Assembly (NCBI GenBank): GCA_964551035.1
Contig: CAZKBK010000009.1
Span: 1 to 64,000 of the forward strand
Origin: Chryseosolibacter sp964551035
GTDB lineage: Bacteria > Bacteroidota > Bacteroidia > Cytophagales > Cyclobacteriaceae
Length of the DNA: 64,000 nt
Reading direction: 5' to 3'
A program made the translations under genes and the position numbers. Positions 1 to 7,563 of the stretch are shown here, piece by piece (positions within the stretch are counted from its first letter, which is position 1; every line of letters begins with the position of its first letter). The notes beneath the pieces are model-generated. The model ran no database searches, was not told the DNA's origin, and saw only the letters and a program-made list of their open reading frames with translations.

Positions 1-155
1 TTTGCCCACGAATCCCACAATCGTCCCATTTTCAGAACCCGTCCCAAAATCAAACAAAAACATCAAAGGCAAGGTTGGATAGGCATTAGACACGCATTAG
101 ATAGGCATTAGACAGGCATAGCACAGGCACATTAAGCAGATTGCTCCGGCAGAAT
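1..155. repeat. Left copy of a ~153-bp direct repeat
   Basis: This stretch recurs in the same orientation at 8475-8627 with only a few substitutions and one 2-base indel. It ends in ...ttgctccggcagaat in both copies and the sequences diverge right after. Inside lies an 11-bp tandem repeat (ggcattagaca and variants) with four units at 82-125 and a partial fifth. The window begins inside or at the edge of the copy, so its true left end is unknown. It is noncoding as far as can be seen. Confidence 0.9.
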
Positions 156-399
156 TGTCGCGGTCAGGGAGATTTTAGAGGAAATGGCCGAAAAGGCTAA
201 GTTAAATCTGGAGTTTTCGGGTAGAAACGAGGCTAACGATCAGATTAATTTTCGAGCAGGCTTTTCAATGGCCGTTTTCTGGTATTTTTTGAAAGGTGCC
301 GGGAATATCTTCCACCTGGTTCTTCTAAAGGACAGGAGGGGCGCGCCCCGTAAAGAAGCGAGGCTGGCCTTAATGCCCGGATAGTATAACACGATAGCC
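156..399. other. Spacer before secreted protein; no gene seen
   Basis: A short frame on the plus strand (184-384) exists but has no recognisable features and lacks coding character. The stretch probably carries the promoter of the secreted protein starting at 400. Confidence 0.4.
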
Positions 400-1131
400 A
401 TGAACATAAACAATTTCCTTGTGCACGGCGCGAGGGGCCTGGCCCTGGCGTTCCTGGTCGGAACGGGTTTAACGTTCAGCGACTGCAAGGACGGTGAAGA
501 TCAGCCTGAAGGGGAGGACGTGGAGGAAGAAACCGATTACCGTGTGACCGATTCGTTTCAGTTGCAGTGTGGCCAGTCAAGGAATGTTCCTGTCGCCGGA
601 AAATTTCTCACCGTTGCAAACCCGGGAAGCTGCAAAACGGTAGTGGAACTGATGCACAGCGGTGGCTCGGAGCCTCCGCTGGAGACCCTCGAGGTAGGGG
701 ACTCTTCAAGCATGACCATCCAGGCCGGCACGGTCTACGGGCAGGCGCGGATTCGATGTGTGGGAGAGGCGCCGAATGGTGAGTGCCAGTACACGCTCAG
801 CACCAAGTCTACGCCGCCCGGCAATGGCACATTTCATATGGTGAACGGGTTTATCCCACTCACCTGCGGTGAGCCAACCACCGTTTACGCCGCGTTCAAC
901 ACACGGCCAACAATCGTGAAGGTGAAGTTCACCAGTACTTGCGGCGGAAACAACGACCATACGATCGTGACGGCGACGCCTATCGTCAACGGCGTTCCTC
1001 CCGACGTCATCAGTACAGGTGATGGGTATATCGTGATCCTGCCTGTTGGAGACACCGGCAGAGGTACTGTGCGCGCGCAATGCAACGGAGACGGAAACAA
1101 CCCGTGTACGGTCCAGGTGTGGGTTAATTGA
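400..1131 (+). CDS. Secreted Cys-containing hypothetical protein
   Basis: The 243-residue product starts with a short N-terminal stretch and a hydrophobic core (LALAFLVGTGLTF) followed by SDCKDGED, a signal peptide or a weak lipoprotein signal. The Cys could be a lipidated residue, but the lipobox is poor. After an acidic linker there are two similar segments of about 85 residues, each opening with a hydrophobic-LxCG motif (FQLQCGQ near residue 51; FIPLTCGE near residue 150) and each holding further paired Cys. This suggests a tandem beta-sandwich domain with disulfides exported to the periplasm or surface. No family was recognised. It lies directly downstream of the 153-bp repeat and converges with the EthD gene. 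Confidence 0.7.
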   Translation: MNINNFLVHGARGLALAFLVGTGLTFSDCKDGEDQPEGEDVEEETDYRVTDSFQLQCGQSRNVPVAGKFLTVANPGSCKTVVELMHSGGSEPPLETLEVGDSSSMTIQAGTVYGQARIRCVGEAPNGECQYTLSTKSTPPGNGTFHMVNGFIPLTCGEPTTVYAAFNTRPTIVKVKFTSTCGGNNDHTIVTATPIVNGVPPDVISTGDGYIVILPVGDTGRGTVRAQCNGDGNNPCTVQVWVN

Positions 1132-1173
1132 CAGCGCCGGCTGCTGCTGAGCGGTTGAGGCCTTCCAGGGGAG

Positions 1174-1602
1174 TCACCTTACCACCTCACTCACCAGAAT
1201 CACCGGAGTAACATTCGTATAGTTCGCGATGTCGGCCCTGATCTTGTCCCTGTTCGGAGCAATCGCCTGCTGGTAATCAGCCAGGCTTTTTACATAAAAC
1301 GCCCCAATGGCCACATACGGCAAGGGTTGGTTCGGGATGCCGCTGGCCACGCCTTTTTCGATGGTGTATTTTACCAGGTTTGAACCCAGGAAGCCCGCTA
1401 CCATGGGCATGTGTTTCGTTTCGTAATAGTCCATATCGAAGGTTGCTCCGTCGGAAAAAGGGTACATAATCGTTATTTTGGTCAGGCCTTTTTCCGGAGC
1501 ATCGGCGTTGTGTTCTTTAGGCTTGGGAGATTGCCGTTCCTGTCCAAATGCGACAAGGCATGCGGTCAGCAGCACGCCCGTTAGTGTGAGTTTGATTTTC
1601 AT
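1174..1602 (-). CDS. EthD-domain protein, exported
   Basis: Starting at the ATG at 1602 gives 142 residues with a clean signal peptide (MKIKLTLTGVLLTACLVAFGQ) and predicted cleavage after the Gln region. A longer frame reaches 1662 but its extra 20 residues are unlike a signal sequence. The mature part has the EthD/dimeric alpha-beta-barrel pattern: ITIMYPF, then DYYETKHMPM, and a C-terminal Pro-Val-Ile-Leu strand. EthD proteins are small ferredoxin-like-fold dimers, some linked to ether or polyketide degradation. The exported form's substrate is unknown. It runs convergent to the preceding secreted protein. Confidence 0.8.
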   Translation of the reverse strand: MKIKLTLTGVLLTACLVAFGQERQSPKPKEHNADAPEKGLTKITIMYPFSDGATFDMDYYETKHMPMVAGFLGSNLVKYTIEKGVASGIPNQPLPYVAIGAFYVKSLADYQQAIAPNRDKIRADIANYTNVTPVILVSEVVR

Positions 1603-1627
1603 CTCGTGAGAATTTGTGGGTGTTAAG

Positions 1628-1915
1628 TTAGGGGCTGGGTTGAATTTGTGCAAAAGGGGCAACGGGATTACGGCAAACGGAACGGCGTCTCACCGTCACG
1701 GGTACGTGTTCGCTTCCTGTAAGCCAGCTAATAGGGGTATCCGCTTCCACATGGCCAGTCAACTCGCCTCGCCGCCGTAGCTTGTACACATCGCGCAGGA
1801 CGAGAAAGGCGTACACGGACAGCAGAAGCGCTGTGAAGAAATCACTGCCGAGCGTAACGTAGTTTTCAAACGAATCCATCTCTCCCAGGCGCCGCATTTC
1901 GAGAAAGGCGCGCAT
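1628..1915 (-). CDS. Short membrane protein remnant beside the IS element
   Basis: This frame has one clear transmembrane segment (FFTALLLSVYAFLVL) followed by a basic cytoplasmic stretch (RDVYKLRRRG). Its first ATG lies only six bases from the left end of the IS3-family element. Any longer N-terminus would therefore have been cut off by the insertion. The C-terminal third has no obvious fold and overlaps the leader of the EthD gene. It may be the tail of a disrupted gene or a small real membrane protein. Confidence 0.35.
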   Translation of the reverse strand: MRAFLEMRRLGEMDSFENYVTLGSDFFTALLLSVYAFLVLRDVYKLRRRGELTGHVEADTPISWLTGSEHVPVTVRRRSVCRNPVAPFAQIQPSP

Positions 1916-1920
1916 TCTGC

Positions 1921-1937
1921 CAATACGTAAGCTTCCC
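1921..1937. repeat. Left terminal inverted repeat of the IS3 element
   Basis: Seventeen bases perfectly complementary to 3151-3167. Similarity continues for one or two bases beyond with a mismatch. Confidence 0.85.
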
Positions 1938-1985
1938 TAAAAAGCGAAGAATTCAAAATTAGGAATTTCTTAACTTTAGGGAACC

Positions 1986-2252
1986 ATGAAGAAAAGTCGA
2001 TTCACCGAAACACAGATCGTCTCGATCTTAAAACAGTACGACGGCGGCACAACAGCCGCTGATCTTTGTCGTGAGCATGGCATTAGTGCTGCAACACTTT
2101 ACAACTGGAAAAGTAAGTATGGCGGCCTGGAGGCCAGTCAGCTCAAGCGGATCAAGGAGCTTGAGGAAGAGAATAACAAGCTTAAGAGGATGTATGCGGA
2201 CGTTAGTATTCAACGAGACGCCCTTAAGGACCTTATTGAAAAAAAGCTTTAA
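1986..2252 (+). CDS. IS3-family transposase OrfA
   Basis: This 88-residue protein has an N-terminal helix-turn-helix of the HTH_Tnp_1 type (RFTETQIVSIL, then DLCREHGISAATLYNWKSKY). It is followed by a leucine-zipper-like helix (LKRIKELEEENNKLKRMYAD). This is the usual OrfA layout: DNA-end binding and multimerisation through the zipper. Its last codons lie on a run of seven A followed by G, the frameshift site that makes the OrfAB transposase. Confidence 0.95.
   Translation: MKKSRFTETQIVSILKQYDGGTTAADLCREHGISAATLYNWKSKYGGLEASQLKRIKELEEENNKLKRMYADVSIQRDALKDLIEKKL
2240..2246 (+). other. Programmed -1 frameshift slippery heptamer A AAA AAG
   Basis: In the orfA frame the codons read AAA AAG at 2241-2246, preceded by an A. 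A -1 slip puts ribosomes into the orfB frame, which is open from 2246 and reads ALTPDEKRQAVAYLQ into OrfB. This matches the usual OrfAB junction sequence of the family. Confidence 0.85.
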
Positions 2253-2275
2253 CGCCTGACGAGAAACGACAAGCA

Positions 2276-3142
2276 GTGGCTTACCTGCAAGAGCGCCGGG
2301 TAAGTCTTCGACAGGCGTGTAAGCTCATGAAACTTAGTTCATCGGTTTATTATTACAGGGCTAAGACCGATCCGGAAGATGCATCCATCCAGGACAAGCT
2401 AACGGAACTGGCCGAAAGTCACCGCAGGTGGGGTTTCTGGAAAATGTATCACTACATCCGGGGCCAGGCAATGCCCTGGAATCACAAACGTGTCTATCGC
2501 ATCTACACGCAGCTAAATTTGAACATACGCAGGAAACCGAAGAAACGTCTACCATCACGAACCCGAGAATCCCTGTTTCAGCCAGAACTTCCGAATAGCG
2601 TCTGGTCCATGGACTTTATGTACGACCGGCTTATCAATGGCAGATCATTCCGGACACTGAACATCCTGGATGACTTCAATCGCGAGATAGTCAACATTGT
2701 AGTCGATACCTCGATCAGCTCACCGCGTGTAGCCAGAGAATTGACCCAATTGTTTGAATGGCGTGGCAAGCCAAGGATGATACGTGTCGACAATGGTCCA
2801 GAGTTCCTGGCACTTGCGGAGTGGTGTAAGGGCAACGGTGTCGAGCTGAAGTTCATTCAACCAGCCAAGCCGAATCAAAACGCTTACATCGAGCGATTCA
2901 ACAGAACTTATCGTGATGAGGTACTCGGCGCTTACCTGTTCGAAGATCTGCGACAGGTCAGATTTGAAACCGAACGATTTATCTGGAAGTACAACAATGT
3001 TCGGCCGCATAACAGCCTGCAGAACATCACGCCACGGGCGTTCCTGTTGAAATATGGAAAACTCACAGCCGCACAAGCCGACGCCGAGTATCCCACATTC
3101 CAACAAGGGGTTTACAATGATTATTACGATATTCGAGTGTAG
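2276..3142 (+). CDS. IS3-family transposase OrfB (DDE integrase domain)
   Basis: The 288-residue catalytic subunit is made mainly as the OrfAB fusion. The start shown is a GTG, but the frame is open upstream to the slippery site. An HTH_21-type region (residues 1-90) precedes the rve core. The visible acidic triad is D113 in WSMDFMYD, D172 in RVDNGPEF and E206 in NAYIERFNR, with 33 residues between the last two. The C-terminus has the usual YNNVRPHNSLQNITP motif. The protein is full length with no broken motif. Confidence 0.95.
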   Translation: MAYLQERRVSLRQACKLMKLSSSVYYYRAKTDPEDASIQDKLTELAESHRRWGFWKMYHYIRGQAMPWNHKRVYRIYTQLNLNIRRKPKKRLPSRTRESLFQPELPNSVWSMDFMYDRLINGRSFRTLNILDDFNREIVNIVVDTSISSPRVARELTQLFEWRGKPRMIRVDNGPEFLALAEWCKGNGVELKFIQPAKPNQNAYIERFNRTYRDEVLGAYLFEDLRQVRFETERFIWKYNNVRPHNSLQNITPRAFLLKYGKLTAAQADAEYPTFQQGVYNDYYDIRV

Positions 3143-3150
3143 CTACTCAG

Positions 3151-3167
3151 GGGAAGCTTACGTATTG
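3151..3167. repeat. Right terminal inverted repeat of the IS3 element
   Basis: Complement of 1921-1937. The next base (3168) opens into the end of the AT-rich operon, whose last stop codon is at 3171-3173. Confidence 0.85.
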
Positions 3168-3170
3168 AGA

Positions 3171-3932
3171 TTACTTCAATTTACTTAGGATAACTAACTC
3201 CTCTATTGTGAGGCGCAGGTCTCTCTTGATATCCTCAAGATCACTCTTTCTTGCAGTGTATCTACGTCCATGTGCTGATTGATTACCGATGTCCTTCAAA
3301 TTCGGCAAGGCTTTCTTTACGTTTCGACCAAGAGTCCAAGATGCTTCGTTAAGGGTTAAGTTGACTAGATCCTGTAAATAGAAAAAGTTGCTATCTGGCT
3401 TTTGAATTTTTGCTGTCAATTGGTGAGCTTCAAATGATTCTATAATTAGAACCTCCAGAAGTCTTCTTACCATTACCGCTGCCGCATCGTACCAACCTTT
3501 GTCATAAGCTCCACATGCTTGTTCTGCAACCTTTTCAAGGTAACCTCTTGTTCCTTGAATTATATCTAAAGGAAACAAATCGTCTGATGGAGTATGGGAA
3601 GCCTTATTAATTTCAGTTGCTGGAATTATCACTGTCTTGAAAAGAAAGGCAATTGATTTCTTCGACTTTGTTCGTTCGACACCACCATTACCGTTATTGC
3701 TAGCAAAATAGGATACTACATCGTCCGTTATTTTACCTATTGCTTCCTTCAGTCTTTGATCATCAGACCTTTTAAATTTTTGTGCTAACTGTTCGATAGC
3801 AAGAACTGCATCAGCATGAGCCTTTGAAAACTTTGTGGCATAGAAACCTGAGCCTGCTAAAGTATGGCTATGACGCTTAGCCTTTTTTGCAATTTCCTCA
3901 GCTTCATCTAATATTTCTAATAGCTGGTCCAT
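3171..3932 (-). CDS. DUF4145-like protein, last gene of winged-helix operon
   Basis: From the ATG at 3932, just after the preceding stop codon, the protein has about 253 residues. A TTG nine bases upstream is also possible. Residues 1-120 are helical and charged. The C-terminal part carries the DUF4145-type pattern: YDAAAVMVRRLLEVLI, a middle helix, then LKDIGNQSAHGRRYTARKSD and a final long helix. In DUF4145 the Arg-rich helix and the N-x-x-AHG segment are typical. DUF4145 domains often occur in restriction or other defence-linked proteins, but no enzyme activity is established. It is the fifth gene in a close operon read leftward, and its end abuts the IS element. Confidence 0.65.
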   Translation of the reverse strand: MDQLLEILDEAEEIAKKAKRHSHTLAGSGFYATKFSKAHADAVLAIEQLAQKFKRSDDQRLKEAIGKITDDVVSYFASNNGNGGVERTKSKKSIAFLFKTVIIPATEINKASHTPSDDLFPLDIIQGTRGYLEKVAEQACGAYDKGWYDAAAVMVRRLLEVLIIESFEAHQLTAKIQKPDSNFFYLQDLVNLTLNEASWTLGRNVKKALPNLKDIGNQSAHGRRYTARKSDLEDIKRDLRLTIEELVILSKLK

Positions 3933-3934
3933 AT

Positions 3935-4351
3935 TTACCAATTAACCCAATGTAAAACTTCCTTGCTATCACGAGTGATCTTTTTTCTTCTCAGTCTTTT
4001 CTCATGACAAAGCTTTTGCAAGGGGAAGGTCAAATCAGTTGCATTAAGGTGATGACCCCTTGCTTCAAGCTCTTCCCTTATATCATTTGACGACTTCGGG
4101 GCATGAAAAAAATTCTCGTCAACTAACTCTATCAACCAAGCCTTTGGCCCCTCAATTTTTTTCTTTGCTCCCTCTCCAGCTTTCTCTTTCACATTTTTGA
4201 CCTTCTTTCCGTTAGTTTTGGTTGCTTCATTTGAAAGTATGTGATTGATAAGGCGCTCAAAAGCGATCGACTTAAGTTTCTCATCCTTGATGGAAGAAAC
4301 TGCCTTTTCCGCTTCTTGAAATTTTTCTGAGTAATCTTCATCCATTGCCAT
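3935..4351 (-). CDS. Small winged-helix-like protein, operon gene 4
   Basis: A 138-residue protein with an N-terminal helical segment (YSEKFQEAEKAVSSIKDEKL), a Lys-rich linker (about residues 45-66) and a C-terminal region that looks like a winged helix. That region includes KSSNDIREELEARGHH, then TDLTFPLQKLCHEKRLRRKK and a strand ending KEVLHWVNW. It shares layout with the other three small proteins of the operon: helical or linker N-terminus, DNA-binding-like C-terminus. The function is unknown. The gap to the gene upstream is 11 bases and to the gene downstream 2 bases. Confidence 0.6.
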   Translation of the reverse strand: MAMDEDYSEKFQEAEKAVSSIKDEKLKSIAFERLINHILSNEATKTNGKKVKNVKEKAGEGAKKKIEGPKAWLIELVDENFFHAPKSSNDIREELEARGHHLNATDLTFPLQKLCHEKRLRRKKITRDSKEVLHWVNW

Positions 4352-4362
4352 AGCAGTTTCTT

Positions 4363-4773
4363 TTATTTTCCAAAATTGTTCTCAACTTGCGTTTCACCTG
4401 TTCTAGTCAATGACCAAGCTTTTTTACTGTCCTTTTTTTCTTTCGCGTCCATAATGAGTCCCTGCCGAATGTTTTTGTTGACCTTATCATTGATGTTGCC
4501 AGGAACCGGCTCCTTAGCTTGTCTAAATCCTTCCTCAATATCATTGAGGTTAAAGGAAATATGACCACCGTATTTTTCTAAAAAGTATCCAATGCACAAT
4601 GTTTTTTGAACATCACTCTTTGGTGCCTTTTCAATTAAAAATTCCTTCATGGAAATCTTCTTCAAAGGTGATATAGAAAGATCGCTGCTATCAGAGACAA
4701 ATAACATCTTTTCAAGGCCGGCTATCCTCTGCTCATGATCTTTGAGTATTTTTTCAAATTCTTCCTTATCCAT
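4363..4773 (-). CDS. Winged-helix-like protein, operon gene 3, paralogue of gene 1
   Basis: This 136-residue protein starts with a coiled-coil-like helix (EFEKILKDHEQRIAGLEKML). Its C-terminal domain begins at KEFLIEKAPKSDVQKTLC and includes DIEEGFRQAKEPVPGN, NKNIRQGLIMDA and AWSLTRTGETQVE. This domain aligns without large gaps to that of operon gene 1 (5179-5697). Shared features are DIE, an N-x-N segment before an R-x-G-x-x-M turn, and the closing T-G-x-x-x-VE helix. It overlaps gene 2 by 8 bases. Inferred role is sequence-specific or adaptor DNA binding; no known family name can be given. Confidence 0.65.
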   Translation of the reverse strand: MDKEEFEKILKDHEQRIAGLEKMLFVSDSSDLSISPLKKISMKEFLIEKAPKSDVQKTLCIGYFLEKYGGHISFNLNDIEEGFRQAKEPVPGNINDKVNKNIRQGLIMDAKEKKDSKKAWSLTRTGETQVENNFGK

Positions 4774-5167
4774 GTCTTCCAGATTTAGATTGTAAAAAGG
4801 CTTTTACTTTATAGTAAACAATTGTGTACTTACCGTCTTCGGTTCTTCTAATTATTCCTTCATCCACTAATTGTCCAAGAGGTTTTGATAGGGTGGTAGA
4901 TGGAATATTTAGTTTCTTGCTCAGCACACCTGTAGCACACGAGTTGTCTGAACTTATTTCTAGTTGGTTAGAAAAATACTTCCCGATCAATAAAAAGGCA
5001 ACCTTGTCTTTATTAGTCAGCTCTTTGGGCGATGTGAAAAAAACTTCTCCAGATTTTTCTTCAATACGGATAAAACTTGTGGCCATTGCAACTAATTCTT
5101 GAAGCTCTCCTAAAGTCTCCTCCTCACTTATTAAGAGCTTACTTAATATTTCCTTTCTTTTTTCCAT
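4766..5167 (-). CDS. Winged-helix-like protein, operon gene 2
   Basis: A 133-residue protein. An N-terminal helix (ILSKLLISEEETLGELQELV) is followed by a domain with the clearest helix-turn-helix of the group: ATGVLSKKLNIPSTTLSKPL, then QLVDEGIIRRTEDGKYTIVY. This is the usual recognition helix and wing layout of MarR-like folds. It lies 11 bases after gene 1 and overlaps gene 3. It could be a regulator of the operon or a structural member of a complex with its neighbours. Confidence 0.65.
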   Translation of the reverse strand: MEKRKEILSKLLISEEETLGELQELVAMATSFIRIEEKSGEVFFTSPKELTNKDKVAFLLIGKYFSNQLEISSDNSCATGVLSKKLNIPSTTLSKPLGQLVDEGIIRRTEDGKYTIVYYKVKAFLQSKSGRHG

Positions 5168-5178
5168 TGTATTGTACC

Positions 5179-5697
5179 TTATTGAGCGTTCGCGATCATG
5201 CTTTCAACATAATCCACGCCAGTCATAGTAATTTTAAAAGCCATTTTCCCGTCCTTCTTATTACCTTCCATCAGATAACCCTTCTTCCGATTTAGGTTTA
5301 TCATTGCACTTGTATTAGTAGATGGCTTCAACATGGCGGTCGAATATTGTTGCTCTATGTCAGTTGCAGTTGCTGATTCAGCCTGTTGTGAGATCATTAA
5401 GTGATAGACAGCAAGCATCACGATGTCCGGGTGCTGTTTTACTTTTGTAAGCCGAACTAACTCAGCAAAGGTCTTGGATTGACTTCCTTTAAAAGTTGCT
5501 CCCGAGTTTTTAGAGCCATTCACTGACTGTTCAGAAGTAGGGCCTGTTCTGCCACTATTAGAAAATAACCCAGTAGCATAGCAGTTTAGGAGCATTAACT
5601 TTTCCTCCTTCGAAAAAGTCGCTACCTTTTCTATTTCATCCTTGAAAAAGGACAAAATTTCAATGTCTTGCAGTATTTTGTCTTGAACGTTTTCCAT
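5179..5697 (-). CDS. Winged-helix-like protein, operon gene 1
   Basis: The first gene of the leftward operon encodes 172 residues. An N-terminal helical domain (residues 1-50) leads to a Gly/Ser/Thr-rich linker (about 50-73). The C-terminal domain starts at SKTFAELVRLTKVKQHPDIV and closes with KITMTGVDYVESMIA. This domain is clearly related to that of operon gene 3. No family was recognised. The codon content is AT-rich, unlike the surrounding GC-rich genes. The upstream region (5698-6120) holds repeats that may be binding sites for these proteins. Confidence 0.65.
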   Translation of the reverse strand: MENVQDKILQDIEILSFFKDEIEKVATFSKEEKLMLLNCYATGLFSNSGRTGPTSEQSVNGSKNSGATFKGSQSKTFAELVRLTKVKQHPDIVMLAVYHLMISQQAESATATDIEQQYSTAMLKPSTNTSAMINLNRKKGYLMEGNKKDGKMAFKITMTGVDYVESMIANAQ

Positions 5698-5746
5698 TGA
5701 TGGTTAATTTATTTGCAAATATTATAAAACTATTCTATTATTTGCA

Positions 5747-5787
5747 AGTCACCCTTTCTTATTTTGTAAAGGAATGTTAAAATTCTT
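5747..5787. repeat. 41-bp direct repeat, copy 1
   Basis: Matches 6079-6119 at 36 of 41 positions by eye. The shared core is gtaaaggaatgttaaaattc. It lies about 50 bases upstream of the start of the winged-helix operon, fitting an operator or promoter role. Confidence 0.75.
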
Positions 5788-6078
5788 TTTAGTCACGTGA
5801 AGATTACCAGAGACAAAACGTCCAAATTATCGTCCTTTTGATGTATTATAGCAATTTAGCCTGGAATTCTTCCAATGAAAATATGGCGCGACCTTGGCAA
5901 AAGTCATGCTTCGCATAGTTTCCAGTGAAGTAGATAGAACTAGAATAATGCTAATAGAGCTACAGTAATGGATAATAATTATGTATTATATTGAATTACA
6001 ATTAATTATACTATCATAACAATATCTCATAAATTAATTATTGTCGATATTACATAAATCTATCTATACGAACTATAG

Positions 6079-6119
6079 TCATCCTTTCCGATTGTGTAAA
6101 GGAATGTTAAAATTCCTTC
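6079..6119. repeat. 41-bp direct repeat, copy 2
   Basis: Second copy, same orientation, 332 bases from the first. It runs straight into the 18-bp palindrome. The pair encloses the AT-rich core. Confidence 0.75.
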
Positions 6120-6136
6120 CTTGCTAGCAAGGAAGC
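6119..6136. promoter_or_regulatory. Perfect 18-bp palindrome
   Basis: The sequence ttccttgctagcaaggaa is self-complementary over all 18 bases. It could be a dimer-binding operator or, in RNA, a short hairpin. No T-run follows, so a terminator is less likely. Confidence 0.45.
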
Positions 6137-6543
6137 GCCACTGGGTCTTTGACCTTTCTTTCTCCAGACACTTAAAAAAAGCCCCCTAAAAAGGGAGCTC
6201 TGAAATAGAACACTCAAGCCAGAAGAACCTGAGCAAATACTCACGTGGGCTTGAACGACATACACGAAACGCAAACGGAGAACCTGAACGCCAAACGCCA
6301 AGCAGCAGCCACCAGCCGCCAACATTGACACGAAGGATATATTTAAACATGACACTCGCCCACGGGATCGGATAGAAAGGCGCAAGGGCTGCCGTAAAAA
6401 AATACTACCCCGCCTACGCCAAGGCTTCGGCGGGCAAAGTCGGGTGAGTGATTAGTTGAAATTTCTTCGGAGTGGGGGCTGGGTGGAGATTTTTTTACGT
6501 GCAGGCGGAGCGTACCCTTGCATCTTTCTATTCCGCAAGCCCG

Positions 6544-6551
6544 TAACTTTG
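6544..6551 (+). promoter_or_regulatory. Bacteroidota-type -7 element TAACTTTG
   Basis: Matches the TAnnTTTG consensus and lies 28 bases before the DUF4238 start codon. A TTG at 6518-6520 could serve as the -33 element, though the spacing is slightly long. Confidence 0.45.
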
Positions 6552-6579
6552 TGTTATGTTTAAGTATATTGAATAAAAT

Positions 6580-7407
6580 ATGAGCAAAGTAAACAAGCAA
6601 CATTTTGTCCCACAGTTTTACCTCAAATACTTTATCGATGCACAGAGTAATATCTATGCATTCGACATTGTTGAGCAAAAACAATTTGTTACTACTACGG
6701 TCAACATAGCCCATGATAGGTTGTTTTATGACTATGAACCGCTCGAAGAATTCATTGGAATGGAGCAGGGCATTGAGCACGCACTCGCAAACTCAGAAGG
6801 AAAAGCGGCTGAGTTTTTTAGAAAACTAATTGCAACTCTGGACACCAATAACCTTAGTTCCCTAACAAGGGATGACTACAGACAATTGGCAGATTTCATT
6901 ACTACGCAAGAGAGAAGGACACCCGAAACACGGAGACACATAGCCGAAATTGCAAAGAAGGCTGGTCAAGAATTAAAAAACGACATTCAATTTCAACAAG
7001 CGTATCTCCTCCTTCATGAGGATGTCTTGAAGGTTGTAGAAGACTGGTGTGACCGATATTGGATTTTCTGGAGGAATAAAACTGAGTGCAATTTCTATAC
7101 ATCTGACCATCCAATTGTCAGGTATTGGCACAAAGATCAGAAGCGCGATGAACTTTTTTTCCCTATTACTCCCAAGTATGGCGTGAGTATTTTATTTCAG
7201 GACGGCCTACAACAACATGCTGAGAATAGGAGTGTATCCGAACTTAGTGACCCGGAAGAAGTAAAAAAACATTATAACTTCTTAATGGTAACACAGTGCA
7301 ATCGCCAAGTCTACAGCGCGGAAAATGATTTTCGCTTTGCAAAAGAACTGATCAAGCTGAATCCCGTATTAACTGACCCAAACAGGCCACGCTTTCTGAA
7401 TAAGTAA
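6580..7407 (+). CDS. DUF4238-domain protein
   Basis: This 275-residue protein opens with the family's hallmark KQHFVPQFYLKYF and later has the FYTSDHPIV motif, followed by beta-rich segments. DUF4238 proteins are cytosolic, of unknown activity, and are patchily distributed on accessory regions and genomic islands. The start at 6580 is supported by the hallmark motif lying at residue 5 and by a promoter element just upstream. It is convergent with the membrane protein at 7564-8220, separated by a hairpin terminator. Confidence 0.85.
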   Translation: MSKVNKQHFVPQFYLKYFIDAQSNIYAFDIVEQKQFVTTTVNIAHDRLFYDYEPLEEFIGMEQGIEHALANSEGKAAEFFRKLIATLDTNNLSSLTRDDYRQLADFITTQERRTPETRRHIAEIAKKAGQELKNDIQFQQAYLLLHEDVLKVVEDWCDRYWIFWRNKTECNFYTSDHPIVRYWHKDQKRDELFFPITPKYGVSILFQDGLQQHAENRSVSELSDPEEVKKHYNFLMVTQCNRQVYSAENDFRFAKELIKLNPVLTDPNRPRFLNK

Positions 7408-7492
7408 TCCGTAGAGCGCGCTGGCCCGAACCAAAAGCGCGGGTGCGCTGGGGCAGGAGGGAGGAAGCATTTTTTGGTTCTTGATTTTTTTG

Positions 7493-7529
7493 GTTCTTTT
7501 TGTATCTTTTGTATCAAGACAAAAAGAAC
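7493..7529. terminator. Hairpin terminator between convergent genes
   Basis: An 11-bp stem pairs gttctttttgt with acaaaaagaac across a 15-base loop. Stem arms are T-rich and A-rich, so it could end transcription from either side. It lies between the DUF4238 gene and the membrane protein gene. Confidence 0.6.
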
Positions 7530-7563
7530 AAGCTATCGAAACGCACAATGTGTCATTATGCTC

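Larger units (their letters stand above)
1921..3167 (+). mobile_element. IS3-family insertion sequence, complete
   Basis: The element is 1,247 bp and bounded by 17-bp perfect inverted ends: caatacgtaagcttccc at 1921-1937 and its complement at 3151-3167. Between them lie orfA and orfB in the IS3 arrangement, joined by a -1 frameshift signal. No target-site duplication is visible: the left flank ends ...ttctgc and the right flank starts agatta. Both reading frames are intact, so it is potentially active. The right end falls exactly where AT-rich DNA starts. Confidence 0.92.
5698..6579. other. AT-rich control region, mostly without genes
   Basis: This 880-base stretch has no convincing gene. 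Two frames on the minus strand (6107-6385 and 6343-6780) have poor composition and one overlaps the DUF4238 gene. It contains a palindrome ATTTGCAAAT (5711-5720) repeated in part at 5740-5746, a 41-bp direct repeat pair, an extremely AT-rich core (about 5960-6070), a perfect 18-bp palindrome (6119-6136) and a GC-rich hairpin near 6410-6440. It lies between divergent transcription units and probably contains both promoters. Confidence 0.6.

Noticed and set aside
82..130. 11-bp tandem units that could suggest a CRISPR or iteron array
   Set aside because: Units are too short and have no spacers, and the same block recurs at 8556-8599 as part of a longer repeat. No cas or replication gene is near.
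184..384. 66-codon plus-strand frame before the secreted protein
   Set aside because: No homology-like pattern or signal, and it lies in an apparent promoter spacer.
6107..6780. Two minus-strand reading frames (92 and 145 codons) before the DUF4238 gene
   Set aside because: No recognisable motif, odd composition, and one overlaps the well-supported DUF4238 gene on the other strand.
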